Shown here: piece after piece, positions 1-6,254 of the stretch | Layout of the letters: the number at the start of each line of letters is the position of its first letter | How positions within the stretch are numbered: position 1 is the stretch's first letter | From: Gammaproteobacteria bacterium | GTDB taxonomy: Bacteria > Pseudomonadota > Gammaproteobacteria > Cardiobacteriales > Wohlfahrtiimonadaceae | Length of the DNA stretch: 6,437 nucleotides | Direction of reading: 5' to 3' | Assembly: GCA_003864535.1 (NCBI GenBank) | Contig: BHEQ01000116.1 | Coordinates: forward strand, 1 to 6,437 | The notes under the pieces: model-generated | Seen by the model: only the letters and a program-made list of their open reading frames with translations | What the model was told of the DNA's origin: nothing | Database searches by the model: none | Position numbers and translations under genes: made by a program

Positions 1-208
1 CATAAACAACATGCGCCGCATTTTCTTGATTGTGAAGATGATCATAATCTTTAGCAGCCATGAGAGTTTCACCTGCTTCTTCAATTACTTTTTTTAAAAT
101 TTTATCTAAACCTTGCTGATGTAAGGCGGCAACGTAAGAATTCTCAGGCGCGGCACTTTTGCGCTCAAGTAAGGTTTTTTCTAATTGGGCAATAATCTGG
201 TTTGGCAT
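1..208 (-). CDS. hisE: Phosphoribosyl-ATP pyrophosphatase HisE (3' part outside window)
   Basis: Second step of histidine biosynthesis: a cytosolic enzyme that hydrolyses phosphoribosyl-ATP to phosphoribosyl-AMP and pyrophosphate. I translated it by hand from the ATG at 208; 69 codons are visible and the window edge cuts the rest (the family is usually about 100-125 aa). Visible HisE hallmarks are the ERK motif (residues 15-17), NSYVAALHQQGLDKILKKV (23-41) and the metal-binding helix IEEAGETLMAAKD (42-54) with E43, E44 and E47. The reading ends in HVVY, just where the second acidic motif (E-x-ADLLYH type) is expected. An AGGAGA ribosome binding site lies at 217-222. The gene sits 23 nt behind the 108-aa unknown gene, so the two are probably co-transcribed. 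The usual partner hisI is not directly upstream. Family identity is near certain; completeness cannot be judged. Confidence 0.93.
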   Translation of the reverse strand, partial: MPNQIIAQLEKTLLERKSAAPENSYVAALHQQGLDKILKKVIEEAGETLMAAKDYDHLHNQENAAHVVY

Positions 209-231
209 TTGTATTTTCTCCTATAATTTTC

Positions 232-558
232 TTAAAAATCATTATTGTTTAATTGGTAGTGACTGGTGATTTCATTTAAAATAAGAATCTTTTGTTCGTT
301 ATCTGATTTTAATGCTATCAAAATTTTATCAATAAATATATCCAAAGTCTTTTTTGATTTTTCTGCAAATTCATTAGAAATTGCTTGATCTTCATAACGC
401 ACAACATACGCTTGAGATGCAATACCAATCACAAAATATAAACTCGCATTGGATGGATCAAGCAGCATTATTTCAAAGCAACTTTTATACAAACGCTTAA
501 AACTATCTGTTCCTGGCGCAGATTCTTTAAACTCTGTGGCAATTTCTTGAAAATTCAT
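232..558 (-). CDS. Conserved-looking hypothetical protein, 108 aa
   Basis: I do not recognise this protein. It has a convincing ribosome binding site (AAGGAA at 565-570, 6 nt before the ATG) and ends 23 nt before hisE, so it is very likely translated and co-transcribed with hisE. The protein has no signal peptide and no clear membrane segment. It looks mostly helical: an N-terminal helix (about 1-33), a more hydrophobic middle (about 34-52, LDPSNASLYFVIGIASQAY), a charged helix (about 57-72, containing EFAEKSKKTL) and a further helix to about residue 97, ending in an Asn-rich tail (NNNDF). The DPSNASLYFVIG segment is reminiscent of a tetratricopeptide-like helix pair, but one such unit is too little to call. 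It is probably a small cytosolic protein. Base composition resembles its neighbours. No function is proposed. Confidence 0.8.
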   Translation of the reverse strand: MNFQEIATEFKESAPGTDSFKRLYKSCFEIMLLDPSNASLYFVIGIASQAYVVRYEDQAISNEFAEKSKKTLDIFIDKILIALKSDNEQKILILNEITSHYQLNNNDF

Positions 559-597
559 TTTATCTTCCTTTGTGAAATGACTAAAAATAATAATTAT

Positions 598-674
598 GGG
601 AACATCTATCTGTGCTTTTTCTGCGTTACGCCGCTTTTAATAAAATCTCAAGCATTGAAAAATCTAATTAATAG
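598..674 (-). repeat. Dispersed intergenic repeat, copy A (long form)
   Basis: The core at 633-674 matches 3020-3061 at 38 of 42 positions in the same orientation. Both copies continue into a shared tail, plus-strand GGGAACATCTATCT here against GGGCATATCTATTT in copy B. Copy A carries about 19 extra bases between core and tail, bounded by a short direct repeat (minus strand AAAAGC), including GCGTTACGC. The copy starts 8 nt behind the regulator stop codon. It fills most of the gap before the 108-aa gene and so also forms part of that gene's upstream region. Short internal complementarity exists (TCAA-GCA-TTGA) but no strong GC hairpin with a U-run, so I do not call it a terminator. Confidence 0.75.
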
Positions 675-682
675 AAGTCACC

Positions 683-1594
683 TTATGCTAACAATTTACG
701 CAATCGTTTTGCACCTACTTTGCCTTTTTCTGCATTATTCCATAATCTGCTCATCATTGCCTCATAATGTCTTACCGCTTCTGGGGATGCTGTAATTGTT
801 GCTATACCATTACGAATATTAGGTAAAACGCCAAACTCAAAAGAGCTTACCGCCAAAATAGATGTTGTTGCGCCGACAAAAATCTGAAAATTAGAAGATG
901 GCATAACATCATCAACTAAACCAATTTGAATATGCATCATTTCTTGCTCCATTAGCTTCGCAATGTTTTCAACTTCATGCCTTGCAGCTTGAATACGTTC
1001 AGATTGAGTGGCTAAAGATAAATCTAAGCGTCCAACTAAGCCTGTTTGGATTAACTGTGTTAAATCACGCAATCCTACTAAACTAATGATATGAGGAGAA
1101 TGTTGCTTAAAAAATTCTTTACGCTGTTTGATAATCTCTAATGCTTGGTTAATCTCAAGCATATAATCATTTGATTTGGATGATTCTGGATTTAATGATC
1201 TTGGTAATGACTCTTGCAACATATTATTTAAATAATCAATATATTGGTCTGAGCTTAATAATAATGAAATAGGAGAAAAATGCGCCATAATCCGTTTTGA
1301 ATCAACCTCAAGTTGGCGCATACGTTCAAAAAAACTAATCACATTTGCATAATACTCAACTTCTACACCCAATAAAGATGCAATTGAGACATTAAATAAT
1401 TGGGCTAAACGTTCAAGCGTTTCAATTTTAAAAATCTCACCTTTCTCCATTCGGTATATGACGGCACGCGACAAACCTAATTTTTGTGCAACATCTTCAG
1501 CTTGTAACGCAGCTCCCATCCTATATGCGCGTAAACGCAGACCCAGCCCAGTATAGTCAAACTTTGATTCAAATGTGGATATCCCATCAATCAT
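683..1594 (-). CDS. XRE-family HTH transcriptional regulator with long C-terminal domain
   Basis: A probable DNA-binding regulator of the upstream catabolic genes, 303 aa. An XRE/HTH_3 domain spans about residues 17-76. It begins LGLRLRAYRMG; the helix-turn-helix is ALQAEDVAQKLGLSRAVIYR (29-48), followed by MEKGEIFKIETLERLAQLF and SLLGV. The remaining 220 residues form a mostly helical segment (80-180, including FFERMRQLE) and a mixed alpha/beta part (about 190-303, including GRLDL, IGLVDD and ITASPEAVRHYEAMMSRLW). I infer an effector-sensing domain, but no named family can be assigned. The pattern resembles Burkholderiales regulators linked to MFS and amidohydrolase genes, from memory. The ribosome binding site before the ATG is weak (AGTGAT). 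The start is kept because the HTH begins soon after and the next Met (26) lies inside that domain. It follows the hydrolase by 52 nt, so it could be read through or have its own promoter; TACAAT at 1627-1632 is a possible -10 without a good -35. Effector and operator are unknown. Confidence 0.88.
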   Translation of the reverse strand: MIDGISTFESKFDYTGLGLRLRAYRMGAALQAEDVAQKLGLSRAVIYRMEKGEIFKIETLERLAQLFNVSIASLLGVEVEYYANVISFFERMRQLEVDSKRIMAHFSPISLLLSSDQYIDYLNNMLQESLPRSLNPESSKSNDYMLEINQALEIIKQRKEFFKQHSPHIISLVGLRDLTQLIQTGLVGRLDLSLATQSERIQAARHEVENIAKLMEQEMMHIQIGLVDDVMPSSNFQIFVGATTSILAVSSFEFGVLPNIRNGIATITASPEAVRHYEAMMSRLWNNAEKGKVGAKRLRKLLA

Positions 1595-1646
1595 CTATCA
1601 ATCACTTTTATAAGCATAAAAAAGCTATTGTACGTGAGATTATTAT

Positions 1647-2987
1647 TTAATAGAAGTTAATAAGTGCCGCATAAAGCACAGCTACACCTTGCATAAAGTC
1701 ATCCATTTCCAGCGTCTCATCTGGATTATGCGAGCCATTTTGATTACGTATAAATAGCATTCCAGTTGGAATACCAGCACCTGCAAATAAGGCAGCATCG
1801 TGTCCTGCACCACTTGGCATTAGCTGCGCTGCTAATCCTTGTTTAGTGCAGCATTTTAATAAATGCTCAATTACATCAGGGCTCATTAATGCAGGTGCGG
1901 TTTTAATTGCTCGATCAAATTCAAACCGAATGCCTGTCATAGGTAAAAGTCCATTCACAACGGATTCATTCGCAATTGTGGCACACTCATTTTTAATAAA
2001 TTGATGAAATAAGTTCAATGTTGCATCATCTTGACTTCTTATATCGCAACTAAATGATAATTTATCAGGTATCTTCGTTATTGCATGCTCATTCACATCG
2101 GTCGTTATAATCCCTATGGTTACCACTAAATCAGCACCTTGATTTAATAATTCTTGCCAATATTTATCTATTTTCATGATTAAGTTCGCTACCGCAAATA
2201 CCACGTCGTGTCTTAATTCTTTTGGAACAACTCCAGAATGCCCAGCAACACCATAACAACGAATCCGACTATGACGCACATTACCACGTAAGCCTGAGAC
2301 GACCGCAACTGGGATGTTTTTCTTGATCATCACAGGTCCTTGCTCAATATGCAGTTCAAGGTACGCGTGTATCTGGCTTAAATCAATCAAACATTCTTGG
2401 TTTAAAATTGCATCAATATCCGCACCTGTAGCTTGCATACATTCTTTTAAGCTCAAACCAGTATGAGCTTGGGTTAAATCTAAATCTTGAGCATTAAGTT
2501 TTCCAAATAAAGCGCTAGAGCCTAAATAAGCTTTGCCAAACCATGCACTTTCCTCTCCCCTTAACGCTACAACATTTAAAGAATAAAAACTTATTTGCGA
2601 TGATTCTTTTTGTGCAATTAAGCATAGCAATCCTGCAATAATACCCGCTAAGCCATCATAATTTCCACCTTGTGGTACAGAATCTAAATGTGATCCACAC
2701 CAAATTGATGCTGTATTTGAGTTGCTTGATTTATTTGATTTATTTTTTGGCAATGAAAAATGAAGATTAGCTGCTCGATCTGTTTTAACCTCTAATCCAT
2801 TCGCTTGTGCAAATTCGCTTAAAAAAGTTGCAAGGCGCGATTCACCCTCACCATAACTTGCACGCGTTATGCCTATCTCACCTTCAGATAAGGCTCTAAT
2901 ATCATCAAATAAGCTCTGGGCTATATAACTTAAGCCCTCAACAGGAGAGTTTTGCATCTCGACTTCTAATGTTTGAAGTATTTTCAT
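1647..2987 (-). CDS. Zn-dependent M20-family N-carbamoyl-amino-acid / allantoate-type amidohydrolase
   Basis: Member of the hydantoinase/carbamoylase family (HyuC, allantoate amidohydrolase, beta-ureidopropionase), cytosolic, 446 aa, slightly longer than the usual 400-420. It hydrolyses the ureido group of N-carbamoyl amino acids or allantoate to amine, CO2 and ammonia. Expected metal ligands are all present: H100 (CGSHLDS), D111 (GGNYDG), E145/E146 (RGEESAWFG), H213 (ELHIEQGP) and H420 (GSHNPDE). The lid/dimer domain (about 230-345) shows GVAGHSG with H250 and SCDIRS with R317; the C-terminal half has PSGAGHDA with H396. The glutamate motif is EESAWFG rather than the common EEGxRF, so this is a distinct subgroup. 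Residues 80-94 are a Lys/Asn/Ser-rich low-complexity loop that probably accounts for the extra length. AAGGA (2994-2998) precedes the ATG. It follows pyrD by 76 nt, most of it repeat. Next to PyrD/PyrK, N-carbamoyl-L-aspartate is an attractive substrate, but this is inferred from context only. Confidence 0.9.
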   Translation of the reverse strand: MKILQTLEVEMQNSPVEGLSYIAQSLFDDIRALSEGEIGITRASYGEGESRLATFLSEFAQANGLEVKTDRAANLHFSLPKNKSNKSSNSNTASIWCGSHLDSVPQGGNYDGLAGIIAGLLCLIAQKESSQISFYSLNVVALRGEESAWFGKAYLGSSALFGKLNAQDLDLTQAHTGLSLKECMQATGADIDAILNQECLIDLSQIHAYLELHIEQGPVMIKKNIPVAVVSGLRGNVRHSRIRCYGVAGHSGVVPKELRHDVVFAVANLIMKIDKYWQELLNQGADLVVTIGIITTDVNEHAITKIPDKLSFSCDIRSQDDATLNLFHQFIKNECATIANESVVNGLLPMTGIRFEFDRAIKTAPALMSPDVIEHLLKCCTKQGLAAQLMPSGAGHDAALFAGAGIPTGMLFIRNQNGSHNPDETLEMDDFMQGVAVLYAALINFY

Positions 2988-3003
2988 AAGTAATCCTTGA
3001 TAA

Positions 3004-3061
3004 GGGCATATCTATTTATGCTTTTAACAAAATCGCAAGCCTTGAAAAATCTAATTTATAG
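3004..3061 (-). repeat. Dispersed intergenic repeat, copy B (short form)
   Basis: The core at 3020-3061 differs from copy A at only four positions, and the adjoining tail (plus-strand GGGCATATCTATTT) is also shared. It lacks the roughly 19-nt internal segment of copy A. The copy begins 2 nt behind the pyrD stop codon and ends 16 nt before the hydrolase ATG, filling most of that intergenic gap. The same placement behind a stop codon and the same orientation as copy A suggest a genome-wide family of 3'-UTR elements rather than a chance match. Confidence 0.75.
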
Positions 3062-3063
3062 AT

Positions 3064-4014
3064 TTAACCTGATTGTTGAGCAAAACGTAACCATCTATCT
3101 GTAAGTTGCGGATCTTGTACGACTTGACCAATTAAATCTCGTACATCATTAATATTCATTTGCTCACAATAAGAATCAACTCCGTCAATAATTTTTTGGA
3201 TCACGCAAGGATCTAGAAAAGATGCTGTCCCAACTTGGATAGCGCTAGCACCTGCAAGCATAAATTCAATTACATCAGCAGCACTACTAATGCCGCCACA
3301 TCCAATAATAGGAATGCGCACCGCACGGTAACATTGATGAACTAAACGCAGCGCAATAGGTTTAATCGCAGGGCCTGATAATCCTCCCATTACATTACCT
3401 AATTTAGGCATGCGTGAGTGAATATCAATTGCCATACCTAAAATTGTATTTCCCATCACAATAGCATCAGCCCCAGCCTCCTGCGCTGCTTTTGCAATTA
3501 GCGCAATATTGGCAGCATTTGGTGTGAGTTTAACCCAAAGGGGATGATCCGTATAACGCCGTATTGCGCTTACAACCTGATAAGTTGTCGCTGCGCTCAT
3601 CGCGAATGCCATGCCATCAGCCTCCAAATTAGGGCAAGAAATATTTGCCTCAATTGCACTTATATTTGTTAAGGATAAACGCTGACATGCCAGTGCAAAT
3701 TCCTCGACAGTATCTGCTGACACTGATGCAATCACAGGGGAATCAAACAAAGTATAAGCTGGGAGTATATGCTCAATATAATGATCTAAGCCATTGCTTG
3801 GTATTCCAATTGAATTTAGCATTCCACCATGCGTTTCAGCAACTCTTGGCGTTGGATTGCCTGAACGTATTTTAGGTGAGACGCTTTTAAGTACTAATGC
3901 GCCTAAGTTATTTAGATTAAGCGCTTCTTGATATTCAATAGCAAAACAGCCCGAGGCTGGCATCACTGGATTGCGCAGCACTAAGCTGCCAATTTTAACC
4001 GCTAAGTTAGCCAA
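3064..4014 (-). CDS. pyrD: Dihydroorotate dehydrogenase B (class 1B), catalytic subunit
   Basis: FMN enzyme interconverting orotate and dihydroorotate; with PyrK it uses NAD(H) instead of quinone. From the chosen TTG start it is 316 aa, close to the usual 300-312. Class 1 TIM-barrel motifs appear in order: NPVMPASGCF (15-24), VLKS with K43, GNPTPRVAET (52-61), GMLNSIG with N67, NISCPN (124-129) with the class 1 catalytic cysteine C127, WVKLTPN (160-166) with K162, GNT (188-190), GGLSGPAIKP (210-219), IPIIGCGGI (234-242) and VGTASF (261-266). No N-terminal membrane extension as in class 2 and no C-terminal ferredoxin domain as in PreA. An upstream in-frame ATG at 4083 would add 23 residues (MEKPNLGASV...) lying wholly inside pyrK and not seen in the family. 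TTG at 4014 has GAGGTGG 6 nt upstream and overlaps the pyrK stop by 8 nt, so I prefer it. Direction in vivo (biosynthetic or reductive) cannot be read from sequence. Confidence 0.93.
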   Translation of the reverse strand: MANLAVKIGSLVLRNPVMPASGCFAIEYQEALNLNNLGALVLKSVSPKIRSGNPTPRVAETHGGMLNSIGIPSNGLDHYIEHILPAYTLFDSPVIASVSADTVEEFALACQRLSLTNISAIEANISCPNLEADGMAFAMSAATTYQVVSAIRRYTDHPLWVKLTPNAANIALIAKAAQEAGADAIVMGNTILGMAIDIHSRMPKLGNVMGGLSGPAIKPIALRLVHQCYRAVRIPIIGCGGISSAADVIEFMLAGASAIQVGTASFLDPCVIQKIIDGVDSYCEQMNINDVRDLIGQVVQDPQLTDRWLRFAQQSG

Positions 4015-4900
4015 AATATGCCACCTCAGAAATAGGAAAAATAGGACCATCACGACAGATGCGCCTAAATTTGGTTTCTCCATCTTGAGTGCGAAATAAT
4101 TTCACACAAGATAGACAAACACCCATACCGCAAGCCATGCGTTGTTCTAAAGCTACTTCTGCACAAATATCTGGATAATTAATCAATAATTTCTGCAAAA
4201 GCATTAAAATCCGTTCAGACCCACAGGTATATAGTGCATCAATCGTATTTGTTTTTAAAATATGGCTCACCAAAGTCTCAAGCGTTTCCATAGATGAGCT
4301 ACCATCACTATCATATAAACAATGTACATTTAAATGCATTTTGGCATAGCTTTCATTAAGATCAATGCCTTGCAGAAATTGGTCTTGCATTAAATCATCT
4401 TGGTGACGCGCAGACATAATTACATTTATCCCAATATTATGTTGATACGCCTGTTTTAACAAGGGCGCAAGCGTAGCTAGTCCAACACCGCGCACAATCA
4501 ATAAAATCTTCTTAAAACTTGGTTTAAAATAAAATGAATTCCCTAAAGGTCCAACAATATCCATTGGTGCATCAATTACTAAGCTTGATAAGGCTTGTGT
4601 ACCCAATCCCATCACATTATATAAAAACTCAATTTGATTTTTATCTTGATTATTTTGAGAAGCTCCTAAGCTGTAGACACTCATTGGTCTGAGTAAAAAA
4701 GGATTTAAATCATTAGTCTGCGGACATTTTAATTGATAAAACTGCCCAGCTTGGGTCATGCTTGCAAAATCAATGTTCTCACTTGTTAAACACAAGTGCT
4801 TATAGCGTGAATTAACCCATTTATTCTGAGTAACATGGCAGCGGTAACTCCTTACTTTAATGATTGGAGAAACCTCTGTTATTTTTATAGCTTTATTCAT
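4007..4900 (-). CDS. pyrK: Dihydroorotate dehydrogenase B electron-transfer subunit PyrK
   Basis: Ferredoxin-reductase-like FAD/[2Fe-2S] protein that passes electrons between NAD(H) and the FMN of PyrD in an alpha2-beta2 complex. 297 aa, slightly long for PyrK (about 250-270). A FAD-binding beta-barrel spans about 10-120, with the flavin motif RPMSVYS (71-77). The nucleotide-binding domain starts at VRGVGLATLAPL (136-147) and includes the CGSER turn (226-230). The C-terminal cluster domain reads RMACGMGVCLSC followed by ICRDGP; C257, C262, C265 and C282 give the typical PyrK four-cysteine ligand set, all intact. The first glycine motif is VRGVG rather than the common GGGxG, a small deviation. 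Its ATG overlaps the transporter stop (ATGA) and its end overlaps the likely pyrD start, so the three genes are translationally coupled. The upstream Shine-Dalgarno is weak (AAGGGA, well upstream), consistent with coupling. Confidence 0.93.
   Translation of the reverse strand: MNKAIKITEVSPIIKVRSYRCHVTQNKWVNSRYKHLCLTSENIDFASMTQAGQFYQLKCPQTNDLNPFLLRPMSVYSLGASQNNQDKNQIEFLYNVMGLGTQALSSLVIDAPMDIVGPLGNSFYFKPSFKKILLIVRGVGLATLAPLLKQAYQHNIGINVIMSARHQDDLMQDQFLQGIDLNESYAKMHLNVHCLYDSDGSSSMETLETLVSHILKTNTIDALYTCGSERILMLLQKLLINYPDICAEVALEQRMACGMGVCLSCVKLFRTQDGETKFRRICRDGPIFPISEVAYFG
4021..4027 (-). promoter_or_regulatory. Ribosome binding site deciding the TTG start of pyrD
   Basis: Minus-strand GAGGTGG lies inside the last codons of pyrK, 6 nt before TTG at 4014. 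It is the only good Shine-Dalgarno sequence near the conserved PyrD N-terminus, and it yields a protein of family-typical length. Neither the upstream ATG at 4083 nor the ATG at 4050 would give family-like N-terminal residues. Confidence 0.65.
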
Positions 4901-6123
4901 TTTAATTGCGTCCCTTTTAGTTCGGGAACTAAAAAGATAGTCGCAATTATATCAATTACATAAATTGCCGCTAATAAAGCAATCGCAAACTGAAATGAAT
5001 ACGCCATCGCTAATGCGCCCACGACCACAGGACCAAATCCACCCACGCCACGTCCAATATTAAAGAGCACATTTTGAGCAGTTGCACGCGCTTTCGTTTG
5101 GTAAGCCTCCGAGATTAACGCTCCATATCCACCTAACATTCCATTGACAAATAAACCCATGAGTGCACCACTCCAGAGCATGATATTTGGATCAGATAAT
5201 TGAGAATAGACTAAAACCATGATCACTGCACCTACTTGGAAAATCAAAAAGCTGGGTTTGCGTCCAATTTTATCGGCTAGATGCCCAAATACCCAAATAC
5301 CCGTCATCATTCCTAAAACAGTTACCGCCGTCCATAAAGATGATTTAGTTAGATTAAATCCAAGTTTATCTGATAAAAATCCTGGCATCCAAATCATAAT
5401 TCCGTAATACCCAAAATTTTGGACTGAACACAAAATCACAATCCCCGCACTTATTTTGGCGGTCGCTTTATCTTTCACTAAGAGCCGAAATGACTCTAAG
5501 ATCGGCAGTTTTTTAGCCGTGCTTTTTACAAAAACCTCAGGTTCATGTAATTTATTTCGGATAAACCATGCGGCAAATGCAGGGAGCACGCCAACAATAA
5601 ACATTCCGCGCCAACCAATATAAGGCAATAATAAAGGCGTTAATAATGCTGCGGCGAGCACGCCTGTTTGCCAGCCTAAAGCAACATAGGATGAGGCGCG
5701 AGCACGTTTACTTGCAGGCCAAGCCTCAGCAGCTAAGGCCATTCCAATTCCAAACTCACCACCTAAACCAACCCCTGCAATTGTTCTATAAATTAGCAAA
5801 TCCCAATAACCTTGGGCAAAAGCACATAAACCTGTAAAAACAGCGAATAAAACAATCGTCCATGTTAAGACTCTAATACGCCCATATTGGTCACTTAACG
5901 CACCAAAAATAATGCCGCCAAATACCGCACCAATTAGCGTCCAAGTCACTAAAGAGCCAGCCTCACCTTTTGTTAAACCTAAATCTGCGGAAATAGCACT
6001 AAGCATAAAACCTAAAATTAATAGATCAAAGCCATCCATTGCATAACCAACTGTAGAACCTGCCAATGCTTTCCAACCGTAACTTGTTACTTTATCTGAT
6101 TTTATCTCATTTTCATCTGTCAT
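4897..6123 (-). CDS. MFS transporter (aromatic acid/sialate-type proton symporter), candidate orotate importer
   Basis: Twelve-helix inner-membrane major facilitator protein, 408 aa. Helix 1 carries the DGFDL signature (30-34) typical of the aromatic-acid:H+ symporter and related NanT/SHS-type carriers of organic acids. Motif A appears twice as expected: GALSDQYGRIRVL (74-86) and GHLADKIGRKPS (280-291). Helix 4-5 has R113 followed by GVGLGGEFG (117-125) and E133. The central cytoplasmic loop (about 190-222) is charged. There is no cleavable signal peptide, as usual. The start is backed by AGGAGA at 6130-6135. It is the first gene of the unit and its stop overlaps the pyrK start by 4 nt. MFS family membership is certain; the substrate is not. 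An organic anion is expected from the subgroup, and orotate (a carboxylated pyrimidine) would fit the downstream genes. Confidence 0.93.
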   Translation of the reverse strand: MTDENEIKSDKVTSYGWKALAGSTVGYAMDGFDLLILGFMLSAISADLGLTKGEAGSLVTWTLIGAVFGGIIFGALSDQYGRIRVLTWTIVLFAVFTGLCAFAQGYWDLLIYRTIAGVGLGGEFGIGMALAAEAWPASKRARASSYVALGWQTGVLAAALLTPLLLPYIGWRGMFIVGVLPAFAAWFIRNKLHEPEVFVKSTAKKLPILESFRLLVKDKATAKISAGIVILCSVQNFGYYGIMIWMPGFLSDKLGFNLTKSSLWTAVTVLGMMTGIWVFGHLADKIGRKPSFLIFQVGAVIMVLVYSQLSDPNIMLWSGALMGLFVNGMLGGYGALISEAYQTKARATAQNVLFNIGRGVGGFGPVVVGALAMAYSFQFAIALLAAIYVIDIIATIFLVPELKGTQLK

Positions 6124-6183
6124 AACTACTCTCCTAATTTCATACTATTTATTAATGGAACATTAGTTTAAGGTTAAGTTAAC

Positions 6184-6190
6184 GATACTA
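6184..6190 (+). promoter_or_regulatory. Single GATACTA half-site in the leader
   Basis: The same heptamer as the arms of the inverted repeat at 6255-6274, in the orientation of its right arm and 84 bp from that arm. It has no inverted partner nearby. A 6-of-7 match (CATACTA) lies at 6141-6147. In such AT-rich DNA a chance occurrence is plausible. Confidence 0.25.
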
Positions 6191-6216
6191 AAAGGCATTT
6201 CTATGAATGTTTTTTA

Positions 6217-6231
6217 GCTAAAATTATTAGC
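6217..6231. repeat. Short inverted repeat GCTAA-N5-TTAGC
   Basis: Perfect 5-bp arms around a 5-nt spacer, overlapping the candidate -10 and the expected transcription start of the transporter operon. It is not followed by a T-run in either direction, so it is not a terminator. It might be a second operator or chance. Confidence 0.25.
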
Positions 6232-6251
6232 AATGCTGCGTGTAATTTAAA
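6223..6251 (-). promoter_or_regulatory. Candidate sigma-70 promoter of the transporter-pyrK-pyrD operon
   Basis: On the minus strand TTTAAA (6246-6251, 4 of 6 to the -35 consensus) is separated by 17 nt from AATAAT (6223-6228, 5 of 6 to the -10 consensus). A start near 6216 would give a 5' leader of about 90 nt. AT-rich DNA yields many such matches, so this is one plausible choice, supported mainly by the inverted repeat directly upstream. Confidence 0.35.
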
Positions 6252-6254
6252 TTC

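Noticed and set aside
547..795. Plus-strand open frame of 82 codons with hydrophobic residues
   Set aside because: It overlaps the start of the 108-aa gene, repeat copy A and the end of the regulator gene on the other strand, has no good ribosome binding site and no recognisable protein features.
1595..1646. Possible terminator between the hydrolase and regulator genes (minus-strand TAGC-T6-AT-GCTTA)
   Set aside because: The arms are only 3-5 bp and imperfect, and the T-run lies in the loop rather than behind a stem.
3645..3875. Plus-strand open frame of 76 codons inside pyrD
   Set aside because: It lies antisense to a well-conserved pyrD region and has no family resemblance; it is a shadow of the real gene.
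4050..4083. ATG starts for pyrD at 4083 or 4050
   Set aside because: Both give a hydrophobic extension unlike the family, overlap pyrK and lack a good ribosome binding site compared with TTG at 4014.
3064..4900. PreT/PreA dihydropyrimidine dehydrogenase pair
   Set aside because: The catalytic subunit lacks the PreA C-terminal 4Fe-4S domain, and the partner has the PyrK C-terminal [2Fe-2S] cysteine pattern rather than a glutamate-synthase-like fold.
5219..5837. Two plus-strand open frames of about 62 codons inside the transporter gene
   Set aside because: Both are antisense to conserved MFS segments, basic or low in information, and lack start signals.
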